Source: JANLTP01 sp031363055 (lineage in GTDB: Bacteria > Pseudomonadota > Gammaproteobacteria > Burkholderiales > Burkholderiaceae_E). From it: a stretch of DNA of 6,223 nt. This document shows positions 1 to 5,960 of this stretch, piece by piece. The stretch is from contig JANLTP010000178.1 of the NCBI GenBank assembly GCA_031363055.1, forward strand, positions 1 to 6,223. Direction: 5' to 3'. Both the position numbers and the translations under genes were made by a program. A model generated the notes under the pieces. The model had not been told where the DNA came from, ran no database searches, and worked only from the letters and a program-made list of their open reading frames with translations. How positions within the stretch are numbered: position 1 is the first letter of the stretch; each line of letters opens with the position of its first letter.

Positions 1-210
1 GCGCGAGTCAATCCGTTGCTCGATCTGGTGGCGATGCTGCCTGAACTGCGCGCCGTTGCTTTTAACGGTCAAGCGGCTGCCCGACAGCGAACTGTGCTGG
101 CACATACCGGTTTGCGGCTGTTTGAATTACCGTCGAGCAGCCCGGCGTATGCGAGCAAGACCCTCGCCAGCAAACGTGACGCCTGGGCGGTGATTCGGGA
201 AGTCCTTTGA
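1..210 (+). CDS. DNA-deoxyinosine (hypoxanthine) glycosylase, C-terminal part
   Basis: Partial gene: the reading frame is open from the first base and ends at a TGA at 208-210, leaving the last 69 residues. Two blocks suggest the uracil-DNA-glycosylase superfamily, DNA-deoxyinosine glycosylase branch: AVAFNGQAA, the strand-plus-Asn-Gly block near the end of the fold, and LPSSSPAYA, which corresponds to the LPSTSPA motif that contacts DNA in these enzymes. The tail KRDAWAVIREVL fits the usual closing helix. Family members excise hypoxanthine (deaminated adenine), and in some cases uracil, from DNA as the first step of base excision repair in the cytoplasm. The N-terminal catalytic motif lies outside the window, so activity cannot be judged. 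The stop codon overlaps the start of the next gene, suggesting co-transcription. A general mismatch uracil-DNA glycosylase is the main alternative. Confidence 0.8.
   Translation, partial: ARVNPLLDLVAMLPELRAVAFNGQAAARQRTVLAHTGLRLFELPSSSPAYASKTLASKRDAWAVIREVL
197..202 (+). promoter_or_regulatory. Ribosome binding site for the spermidine-synthase-like gene
   Basis: GGGAAG lies 4 bases before the TTG at 207, inside the end of the upstream glycosylase gene. It supports the unusual TTG start, because no ATG or GTG is as well placed near the point where family similarity begins. Confidence 0.5.
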
Positions 211-950
211 TCGATAACGCCATCACCTTATCCGAGCAGAGCGGTGTGCGCTATCTGCATTTCGGTACCGAATGGGTCCAAGGTGCGATGCGGCTATCGC
301 GGCCATTTGCCATCGAAATCGGCTATGTCCGCGACATGATGGCCTGGCTGCTGTTTTTGGAGTCGCCGCAGCGCATTCTTCAGCTCGGATTGGGTGCCGG
401 CGCGCTCACCAAATTCTGTCATCGCTTTTGCGCGCCGAGTACCGTTCAGGTGGTCGAGATCGATTCCGAGGTATGCGCCATGGCCAGGCGCTGGTTCGCC
501 TTGCCCGCCGACGATGAGCGACTAAGCGTCACGATTGCAGATGCGCAGACCTTTTTGCGCACCGCTGGGCAACGCGATTCTCGCGACGTTATCCAGGTGG
601 ATTTGTATGACCGCGAGGCTCGTGGCCCGGTGCTCGACTCGGTAGCGTTTTACCGCGCATGTCGAGCTGCGTTTTCAGGCGCCGGCGTTCTTTGTGTCAA
701 TCTGTTTGGCGACGACGAATCGTTCGAGCGCAATCGTCGCAACTTGTGGCGAGCCTTTGACGGGCGCGTGCTGTATCTGCCGGCCGGTGCCGAAGGTAAT
801 GTGGTCGCCCTCGCATTCTCCGGACCACCCTTGAAGATTCAAGCGGATGCCTTGAAGACTCGTGCCACCCGCGTGAAGTCACAGCTGGGCCTGCCGGCCG
901 ATCGCTGGGCGCGCGCTATTCTGGGCTCCAAAGCTGAATTTGAGATCTGA
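207..950 (+). CDS. Spermidine-synthase-like protein (methyltransferase fold)
   Basis: A 247-residue soluble Rossmann-fold protein of the SpeE-like superfamily. A short N-terminal beta region (about 14-45, with YLHFGTEWVQGAMRL) precedes the nucleotide-binding core. Motif I is ILQLGLGAGAL (57-67), the acidic ribose-binding position is in VEID (83-86), D112 sits in ADAQTFL, and VDLYD (131-135) occupies the place of the catalytic Asp strand. FYRACRAAFSGAGVLCVNLF follows at 148-167. True spermidine synthases have GGGDG in motif I and usually 280 or more residues; this protein has GLGAG and is shorter. No speD or other polyamine gene is visible nearby. It is therefore best described as an orphan spermidine-synthase-like protein of unknown substrate, possibly a methyltransferase. 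The start is a TTG overlapping the preceding TGA by 4 bases (TTGA), so translational coupling is likely. The fold assignment is firm, the reaction is not. Confidence 0.8.
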   Translation: MIDNAITLSEQSGVRYLHFGTEWVQGAMRLSRPFAIEIGYVRDMMAWLLFLESPQRILQLGLGAGALTKFCHRFCAPSTVQVVEIDSEVCAMARRWFALPADDERLSVTIADAQTFLRTAGQRDSRDVIQVDLYDREARGPVLDSVAFYRACRAAFSGAGVLCVNLFGDDESFERNRRNLWRAFDGRVLYLPAGAEGNVVALAFSGPPLKIQADALKTRATRVKSQLGLPADRWARAILGSKAEFEI

Positions 951-964
951 GTTCGTAGATAAGG

Positions 965-978
965 ACTGCGATCGCAGT
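965..978. repeat. Perfect 14-bp palindrome, ACTGCGATCGCAGT
   Basis: The sequence ACTGCGATCGCAGT equals its own reverse complement over all 14 bases. It begins 15 bp after the stop of the spermidine-synthase-like gene. With no loop and no following T run it is a poor terminator. A binding site for a dimeric regulator of the downstream gene is possible but unproven. It contains the octamer GCGATCGC, which is over-represented in some genomes, so it could also be a chance or genome-wide motif. Confidence 0.5.
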
Positions 979-981
979 TGA

Positions 982-1031
982 GGCCTGAGATCGAAAATGA
1001 GGTCCATGTTCGTCATTGCGGCCTGACATCG
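982..1031 (+). repeat. Imperfect short direct repeat, two copies
   Basis: GGCCTGAGATCG at 982-993 recurs as GGCCTGACATCG at 1020-1031, matching at 11 of 12 positions with a spacing of 38 bp. A related TGAGATC also occurs at 941-947, at the very end of the upstream gene. The copies might be regulator half-sites or simply the remains of a local duplication. Confidence 0.35.
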
Positions 1032-1102
1032 TGAAATAGCGACAACGACGGTGCCGTGCAGCACTCGCCAGTCAGTACGAACTGCCGTTCATCCGCTTCG
1101 AA

Positions 1103-2947
1103 GTGCCGGATCGGCGGCGACTCGGTACCCTCGCGAAGATGGAAATGGACATTGTTGCCAGTATTGAGCAAACCCAACTGGGTCGCCCGGGGCGCATGTT
1201 GCGCATCGAGGATCTCACCGATCGTTTGCTTGATGATCGGCTGATCAGCGAAGCCGATGCCCGCCAGATCAAACAGTATGCGGGGCTGTCGACGACGGTG
1301 GCGCACCCGCTGGTGATACTGGCCGAGCGCAAGCTCAAGTCGCCGGCGCGCGGCTTGAAAGTGCTGGAAATCGAATTCCTCAGTGAATGGTTGGCGCGAC
1401 GCTCGAATTTGCCGTTTGTTCATATTGATCCGCTGAAGATCGAGTTCTCGAAAATAGCCGAGGTCATGTCGGTCCAGTACGCGACTCGGTTCCGGATCCT
1501 GCCGCTTGAAGTGCGTGCCAATGAAGTCATCATTGCCACCGCCGAGCCATTCATTACTTCCTGGGTCGACGAACTCAGTCAGTTGCTGCGCAAGGAAATC
1601 AAGCGCGTCATTGTGAACCCGCTCGATATTTCGCGCTACATCATCGAGTTCTTCAGTCTCGCCAAATCAGTCAAGGGCGCGCACAAGACCGGCACAGTCA
1701 GCACCCAGGCCAACTTCGAGCAATTGGTTGAACTGGGCAAGGCGGGCAAGAACTTCGACGCCAACGATCAGCACATCGTCACGATTGTTGATTGGCTCTG
1801 GCAATACGCGTTCGATCAGCGTGCCAGCGATATTCATCTCGAACCAAAACGCGAGAGCGGCACCGTACGCTTTCGGATTGACGGCGTCTTGCACAACGTC
1901 TACCAGGTTCCGCCCTCGGTGTTAGCAGCCATGACCAGTCGGATCAAGCTGCTCGGTCGCATGGATGTCGTAGAGCGGCGCCGGCCTCAGGACGGCCGCA
2001 TCAAGACGCGCACCGGCGATGGCAAGGAAATTGAATTGCGATTGGCGACCTTGCCGACGGCGTTCGGTGAAAAGCTGGTCATGCGAATCTTCGATCCTGA
2101 AGTGCTGGTCAAGGACTTTCTGGAATTGGGATTCGGCGAGGATGAACTCGCCCTGTGGCGATCAATGACGAGCCGGCCGAACGGCATTGTGCTGGTGACC
2201 GGGCCGACCGGCTCGGGCAAAACCACGACGCTCTACACCACACTCAAACAACTGGCGACCGACGAGGTCAATGTCTGTACGGTGGAAGATCCAATCGAAA
2301 TGGTTGAACCGAGTTTCAACCAGATGCAGGTGCAGAGCAATATTGATCTGAATTTTGCCGAGGGCGTGCGGGCTCTCATGCGACAAGATCCGGACATTGT
2401 GATGGTTGGCGAGATCCGTGATCTGGAAACCGCGCAGATGGCCATTCAGGCGGCGCTGACCGGCCATCTGGTGCTCTCAACCCTGCATACCAACGACGCC
2501 CCATCGGCGATTACCCGCTTGCTCGATCTCGGCGTTCCATCCTATTTGCTCAATGCCACGTTGATCGGCGTCATGGCGCAACGCCTGGTCCGCACACTCT
2601 GTTCGGCCTGCAAGGTCGTTTCGCAGCAGGATGACAGCAAGGCGTGGGAGTCCTTGATCCGTCCATTCAAGGCCGCCAGGCCTGCATCCATCTATCAACC
2701 AGTGGGTTGCGTGGACTGTCGCAATACCGGCTACAAGGGGCGCACCGGGTTGTATGAAATGCTCGAGATTACCGATGCCCTGCACGGCTTGACCGACGCT
2801 AACACGCACATCCGGGCGTTACGCAACGCCGCGATGCGTCAGGGATGGCGACCACTCAGGCTGGCTGGCGCCCAGAAGATCGCTGCCGGTCTGACGACCA
2901 TCGAGGAGGTCTTGAAGGCGGCGCCGCCGATTGATTTACAAAGCTGA
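1103..2947 (+). CDS. GspE/PulE-family secretion or type IV pilus assembly ATPase
   Basis: A 614-residue cytoplasmic hexameric ATPase of the type II secretion/type IV pilus family. Residues about 31-171 form an N-terminal region with a GspE-N-like half (LPFVHIDPLKIE at 103-114, RILPLEVRANEVIIATAEPF at 131-150). ASDIHLEP (241-248) opens the N2 domain. The motor domain has Walker A GPTGSGKTT (367-375, K373), the Asp box TVEDPIE (393-399), Walker B DPDIVMVGEIRD (429-440, catalytic E437) and the His box STLHTND (459-465). A zinc-type tetracysteine is present: C500xxC503 and C536xxC539. All motor residues are intact, so it should be active. The family powers pseudopilus or pilus subunit assembly through a GspF/PilC partner, but none is encoded nearby; the gene stands alone. 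The N-terminus resembles a GspE/PulE subfamily found in Xanthomonas-like bacteria rather than classical GspE or PilB. The GTG start at 1103 lacks a good ribosome binding site. Alternatives are ATG at 1139 or 1145, or a start further upstream. Confidence 0.93.
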   Translation: MPDRRRLGTLAKMEMDIVASIEQTQLGRPGRMLRIEDLTDRLLDDRLISEADARQIKQYAGLSTTVAHPLVILAERKLKSPARGLKVLEIEFLSEWLARRSNLPFVHIDPLKIEFSKIAEVMSVQYATRFRILPLEVRANEVIIATAEPFITSWVDELSQLLRKEIKRVIVNPLDISRYIIEFFSLAKSVKGAHKTGTVSTQANFEQLVELGKAGKNFDANDQHIVTIVDWLWQYAFDQRASDIHLEPKRESGTVRFRIDGVLHNVYQVPPSVLAAMTSRIKLLGRMDVVERRRPQDGRIKTRTGDGKEIELRLATLPTAFGEKLVMRIFDPEVLVKDFLELGFGEDELALWRSMTSRPNGIVLVTGPTGSGKTTTLYTTLKQLATDEVNVCTVEDPIEMVEPSFNQMQVQSNIDLNFAEGVRALMRQDPDIVMVGEIRDLETAQMAIQAALTGHLVLSTLHTNDAPSAITRLLDLGVPSYLLNATLIGVMAQRLVRTLCSACKVVSQQDDSKAWESLIRPFKAARPASIYQPVGCVDCRNTGYKGRTGLYEMLEITDALHGLTDANTHIRALRNAAMRQGWRPLRLAGAQKIAAGLTTIEEVLKAAPPIDLQS

Positions 2948-2951
2948 ACCG

Positions 2952-4127
2952 CTACTTCGATAACTCGCGCATCGCCCGCTCAAGCCCCGATAACGTGATC
3001 GGGAACATCCGGTTCTCGAGCACCTGCTTGATGACGGCGATCGACTGCCGGTATTCCCAAACCCCTTCGGGTTCAGGATTGAGCCAGACAAATTTCGGAA
3101 ACCGCTCGGCCAGACGGCGTAACCAGACCGCACCGGGTTCCTCGTTGTTGTACTCGACCGAGCCGCCCGGTTGCAGGATTTCATACGGGCTCATGGTGGC
3201 GTCGCCCACGAATATCAGCCGGTAGTCGGAGTTGTATTTGCGAATCACGTCCCAGGTCGGAAAGCGCTCAGCCTGACGGCGGCGATTGTTCTTCCAGATG
3301 AAGTCGTAAACACAGTTGTGAAAGTAGAAGAACTCCAGATGCTTGAGCTCCGACTTGGCCGCAGAGAACAACTCCTCGGTCTGCTTGATGTGATCGTCCA
3401 TGGTGCCGCCGACATCGAGCAACATCAGCACCTTGATGGTGTTGTGCCGTTCCGGCCGCATCTTGATGTCGAGGTAACCGGCATTGCGCGCGGTTGAATA
3501 GATGGTGTCGTCGAGATCCAGTTCATCGGCCGCGCCTTCGCGCGCAAACTTGCGCAGCCGGCGTAACGCTACCTTGATGTTGCGGGTGCCGAGCTCGACC
3601 TGATCGTCGTAGTCGCGATAATTGCGCTGTTCCCAGACCTTGACGGCCGTACGATTACCCGCCGAGGGGCCACCTATGCGCACGCCCTCTGGGTTGAATC
3701 CGCCATTGCCGAACGGCGAAGTTCCGTTGGTGCCGATCCATTTTTTGCCGCCCTCATGGCGCTTCTTCTGCTCCTCGAGCAATTCGCGCAGTCGCTCCAT
3801 GAGCTTGTCGAGCCCACCCATGGCTTCAATCGCGGCTTTCTCTTCGGCCGTGAATTCGCGTCGCAGTTGGCGCTTGAGCCAATCTATTGGAACATCGACA
3901 TCGATGCCGGGCAGGGCGAGTACGCCCTTGAAGTAAGCACCGAAGGCGCGATCGAACTTGTCGAAGTTACGCTCATCCTTGATAAGCGAGGCGCGCGAGA
4001 GCACATAGAAATCATCGATGGAGTTATCGATGACATGTTTCTCCATGGCTTCGAGCATCATCAAATATTCCTTGATCGAAACCGGTAACTTGGAGTTACG
4101 TAGATGCAAGAAAAAGTCGATCAACAC
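2952..4127 (-). CDS. VWA-domain protein, CoxE-like partner of MoxR ATPase
   Basis: A 391-residue soluble protein, last gene of the minus-strand operon. The N-terminal helical part (1-125, LIDFFLHLRNSKLPVSIKEY) is typical of CoxE-like proteins. A Gly/Asn-rich linker (about 132-157, with GTNGTSPFGNGG and GGPSAG) leads to a domain ending in a von Willebrand factor A fold. Its metal site (MIDAS) reads LLDVGGTMDDH (236-246): D238 is kept, but the usual DxSxS is DxGGT. FFYFHNCVYDFIW (266-278) and FVGDATMSPYEI (306-317, D309) supply later strands and metal-site elements. Family members work with MoxR AAA+ ATPases as substrate adaptors in assembling or activating metalloenzymes and other complexes. 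The moxR gene lies in the same operon, two genes upstream. Here the target is unknown. The GTG start at 4127 is preceded by a strong ribosome binding site. The end faces the GspE-type gene across only 4 bp. Confidence 0.9.
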   Translation of the reverse strand: MLIDFFLHLRNSKLPVSIKEYLMMLEAMEKHVIDNSIDDFYVLSRASLIKDERNFDKFDRAFGAYFKGVLALPGIDVDVPIDWLKRQLRREFTAEEKAAIEAMGGLDKLMERLRELLEEQKKRHEGGKKWIGTNGTSPFGNGGFNPEGVRIGGPSAGNRTAVKVWEQRNYRDYDDQVELGTRNIKVALRRLRKFAREGAADELDLDDTIYSTARNAGYLDIKMRPERHNTIKVLMLLDVGGTMDDHIKQTEELFSAAKSELKHLEFFYFHNCVYDFIWKNNRRRQAERFPTWDVIRKYNSDYRLIFVGDATMSPYEILQPGGSVEYNNEEPGAVWLRRLAERFPKFVWLNPEPEGVWEYRQSIAVIKQVLENRMFPITLSGLERAMRELSK

Positions 4128-4133
4128 CAGAAT

Positions 4134-4139
4134 TCCCCT
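4134..4139 (-). promoter_or_regulatory. Strong ribosome binding site for the VWA gene
   Basis: Read on the minus strand, AGGGGA lies 6 bases before the GTG at 4127-4125. This decides the start in favour of GTG, although a TTG codon follows directly. Confidence 0.7.
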
Positions 4140-4163
4140 AAACGAGCCACAAAACGAGCCACT
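4140..4163. repeat. 12-bp tandem duplication between SMR and VWA genes
   Basis: AAACGAGCCACA (4140-4151) is followed immediately by AAACGAGCCACT (4152-4163), so the two units differ only in the last base. It fills most of the 42-bp gap between the transporter stop and the VWA start, directly upstream of the VWA ribosome binding site. It may be a slippage duplication or a scar left when the middle genes of the operon were inserted. Confidence 0.8.
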
Positions 4164-4169
4164 AACGGC

Positions 4170-4493
4170 TCAAGACGGTTTCACCGAGAGTGCCAAGCCT
4201 ATAACGCCAACCACGATCAGCGCAATACTGGCGACCTTCTGGACCGATACCGGTTCCCGGAAGTAGGTCATTCCAATAAACGCGATGATGGCTGTGCCGA
4301 CGCCGCACCAGATGGCGTAAGTCACTGAAATATCTAACTTTTTCAAGGCTAATGTATTAAATACGAAAGCAATTCCGTAACACGCGAACATCAGCGCCGA
4401 GAAGGTCAGATTCGTAAATCCTTTGGACAGTTTCATCGAAGTTGTGCCAATGACCTCGAAAACGATGGCCACGCTCAGATACCACCAATGCAT
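4170..4493 (-). CDS. SMR-family multidrug efflux transporter (EmrE/Qac type)
   Basis: A 107-residue protein with four hydrophobic helices (about 4-21, 31-49, 57-76, 86-104), matching the 100-110 residue length of small multidrug resistance transporters. These inner-membrane antiporters work as antiparallel dimers and exchange protons for cationic drugs or quaternary ammonium compounds. Key residues line up with EmrE at an offset of one: membrane glutamate E13 (EmrE E14) in FEVIGTTSMK, Y39 (Y40), Y59 (Y60) and W62 (W63) in YAIWCGVG. SKGFTNL matches EmrE SEGFTRL. This favours the drug-exporting Qac/EmrE branch over guanidinium exporters (Gdx/SugE). The ATG at 4493 shares one base with the acetyltransferase stop (TGATG), indicating coupled translation; GGGAG lies 10 bases upstream. 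GC is about 49% by hand count, against 55-60% around it, which suggests separate ancestry. Natural substrates are not predictable. Confidence 0.93.
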   Translation of the reverse strand: MHWWYLSVAIVFEVIGTTSMKLSKGFTNLTFSALMFACYGIAFVFNTLALKKLDISVTYAIWCGVGTAIIAFIGMTYFREPVSVQKVASIALIVVGVIGLALSVKPS

Positions 4494-5110
4494 CAGCTCT
4501 GAACTCCCAAGCGCTCGAGGCGAAACTGCAAATGGCTCTGCACTGCTGGCCACTCACTATCAAGAATACTGAATACGACGGTGTCGCGCAGCGTGCCGTT
4601 GGCTGCCGTTGTGTGTTGTCGCAAGATACCGTCTTGTTTTGCGCCCAATTTCGCGATCGCCTCGCGCGAGCGGAAGTTAAAAAAATGCGTGCGGAACTCG
4701 ACCGCCATGCAGCCCAACGATTCGAAGGCATGGCGCAGCAACAGCAATTTGGCTTCGGTATTCAGTGGCGTGCGCTGAACCCGCTCGGCGTACCAGGTTG
4801 TGCCGATCTCCAATCGTCGGCGATCGGATTCAATATTCATGTAGCGGGTTGAACCGACAATGTCGCCACTGGCCAGATGCCGTACTGTAAACGGCAAGGC
4901 TCGCCCGGCAGCCTGCAGCGCCAGCGAGCCGTCCACCCAGCCTTTGAATTCATCGGGTTTGGGCACACCGGTATACCAGAGCTTCCAGAGCGCACCATCG
5001 CTGGCAGCCTTGCAGAGATCGTCAGCATGCTCAGGGGCGAGCGGCTCCAGAAGGACCCACTGACCCGACAACTGCACCGGTTGCGGTGGGTAGGGCAACA
5101 AGGTCGTCAC
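4493..5110 (-). CDS. GNAT-family N-acetyltransferase, RimJ/RimL-like
   Basis: A 205-residue cytoplasmic acetyltransferase. The N-terminal strand WVLLEPLAPEHADDL (18-32) is the usual GNAT opening. FTVRHLASGDIVGSTRYMNI (74-93) gives the central hairpin. RRLEIGTTWYAERVQRTPLN (98-117) followed by TEAKLLLLRHAFESLG (118-133) is the acetyl-CoA binding strand, loop and helix. VEFRTHFFNFRSREAIAKLG (137-156) is the Asn-x-x-Ser-x-x-Ala-Ile block typical of RimJ/RimL-like enzymes. These transfer acetyl groups from acetyl-CoA to protein N-termini or to small amines; the substrate here cannot be told. The gene begins 4 bp after the moxR stop with a GTG (5110) and a weak ribosome binding site. Its stop shares one base with the transporter start. 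It is therefore almost certainly co-transcribed with both. Base composition (about 58% GC in a sampled line) matches the window, unlike the transporter gene. Confidence 0.9.
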   Translation of the reverse strand: MTTLLPYPPQPVQLSGQWVLLEPLAPEHADDLCKAASDGALWKLWYTGVPKPDEFKGWVDGSLALQAAGRALPFTVRHLASGDIVGSTRYMNIESDRRRLEIGTTWYAERVQRTPLNTEAKLLLLRHAFESLGCMAVEFRTHFFNFRSREAIAKLGAKQDGILRQHTTAANGTLRDTVVFSILDSEWPAVQSHLQFRLERLGVQS

Positions 5111-5114
5111 TGGC

Positions 5115-5960
5115 TCAGCGGTTATGTCGAGCCATGAAAATCAGACGTTCAAACAAATGAACGTCCTGCTCGTTTTTCAACAGGGCGCCATGCAAGGGCG
5201 GTATGACGGTTTTGTTGTCCTGGGAGCGTAAGGCCTCGGGCGGAATGTCCTCGGCCACCAGCAGCTTGAGCCAGTCGAGCAACTCTGTGGTGGCGGGTTT
5301 CTTTTTGAGACCGGGAAATTCGCGGATCTGTAAGAACGACTCCATCGCTTCCTTGAGCAGCGTCCTTTTCAAATCGGGGTAATGTACATCGACAATCGCT
5401 TGCATGGTTTCCTTGTCCGGAAACTTGATGTAGTGAAAGAAGCAGCGGCGCAGGAACGCGTCGGGCAGCTCCTTTTCGTTGTTCGATGTGATGATCACCA
5501 CCGGTCGGTGCGTGGCCTTGACCAGCTCGCGCGTCTCGTAGACATAGAACTCCATGCGATCAAGCTCGCGCAGCAAGTCGTTGGGGAACTCGATGTCGGC
5601 CTTGTCAATTTCATCGATCAGCAACACCACCGGCTTGTCGGCGGTGAAGGCCTGCCAAAGGACGCCCTGGATGATGTAGTTGTGGATGTCCTTGACCTTC
5701 TCATCGCCCAACTGCGAGTCGCGCAATCTGGACACCGCGTCGTATTCATAAAGCCCCTGTTGGGCCTTGGTCGTCGATTTGATGTGCCACTGCATGAGCG
5801 GCATTCCAAGGCCATTAGCCACTTCCTCGGCGAGCATGGTTTTGCCCGTGCCCGGTTCACCCTTGATGAGCAACGGTCGCTCCAGAGTGACAGCCGCATT
5901 GACGGCCAAGCGCAGGTCATCGGTGGCGACGTAGTTCGCGGTACCTTGAAATCTCTTCAT
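5115..5960 (-). CDS. MoxR-family AAA+ ATPase
   Basis: A 281-residue cytoplasmic AAA+ ATPase and first gene of the minus-strand operon. From the ATG at 5960 it starts MKRFQGTANYVATDDLRLAV, the usual family opening. Walker A is GEPGTGKT (34-41, K40), and KSTTKAQQGLYEYDAVSRL (61-79) is a strongly conserved block of this subgroup. Walker B is VVLLIDEID (111-119, D116 and E117), and sensor 1 with the arginine finger lies in IITSNNEKELPDAFLRRC (156-173, N160/N161, R171/R172). The lid region includes KKPATTELLDWLKLLVAEDIPPEAL (220-244) and ends PPLHGALLKNEQDVHLFERL. MoxR ATPases form hexamers that remodel or load cofactors into client proteins together with a VWA partner; the VWA gene at the end of this operon is the obvious partner. 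All ATPase motifs are intact. The frame stays open to a GTG at 6098, but those 46 extra residues do not match the family and overlap the promoter region. Confidence 0.93.
   Translation of the reverse strand: MKRFQGTANYVATDDLRLAVNAAVTLERPLLIKGEPGTGKTMLAEEVANGLGMPLMQWHIKSTTKAQQGLYEYDAVSRLRDSQLGDEKVKDIHNYIIQGVLWQAFTADKPVVLLIDEIDKADIEFPNDLLRELDRMEFYVYETRELVKATHRPVVIITSNNEKELPDAFLRRCFFHYIKFPDKETMQAIVDVHYPDLKRTLLKEAMESFLQIREFPGLKKKPATTELLDWLKLLVAEDIPPEALRSQDNKTVIPPLHGALLKNEQDVHLFERLIFMARHNR

Larger units (their letters stand above)
951..1102. other. Intergenic region upstream of the GspE-type gene
   Basis: This 152-bp stretch separates the spermidine-synthase-like gene from the GspE-type gene. It holds a perfect 14-bp palindrome (965-978) and an 11-of-12 imperfect direct repeat (982-993 and 1020-1031). 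I see no convincing -35/-10 pair and no GC hairpin followed by a T tract. From 1040 onward the frame of the downstream gene stays open and reads like protein (for example YELPFIRFE at 1076-1102), so the last 60 or so bases may be coding. Confidence 0.5.

Noticed and set aside
1013..1423. Open frame of 136 codons on the minus strand
   Set aside because: It is antisense to the start of the GspE-type gene, has no recognisable motif and is rich in Arg/Gln runs typical of shadow frames.
2986..3003. Hairpin CCCGAT-6-ATCGGG as a terminator
   Set aside because: It lies inside the VWA coding sequence, has only a 6-bp stem and no T run on either strand, so it is most likely fortuitous.
4494..4553. N-terminal extension of the SMR transporter by 20 residues
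   Set aside because: SMR proteins begin directly before the first helix. The ATG at 4493 gives exact alignment with EmrE and a TGATG coupling with the upstream gene.
2952..5960. The four-gene minus-strand cluster as a new defence or toxin system
   Set aside because: Each member is a well-known family and MoxR-VWA pairs are widespread housekeeping chaperones. No nuclease, protease, toxin or other effector is present, so the claim is not supported.
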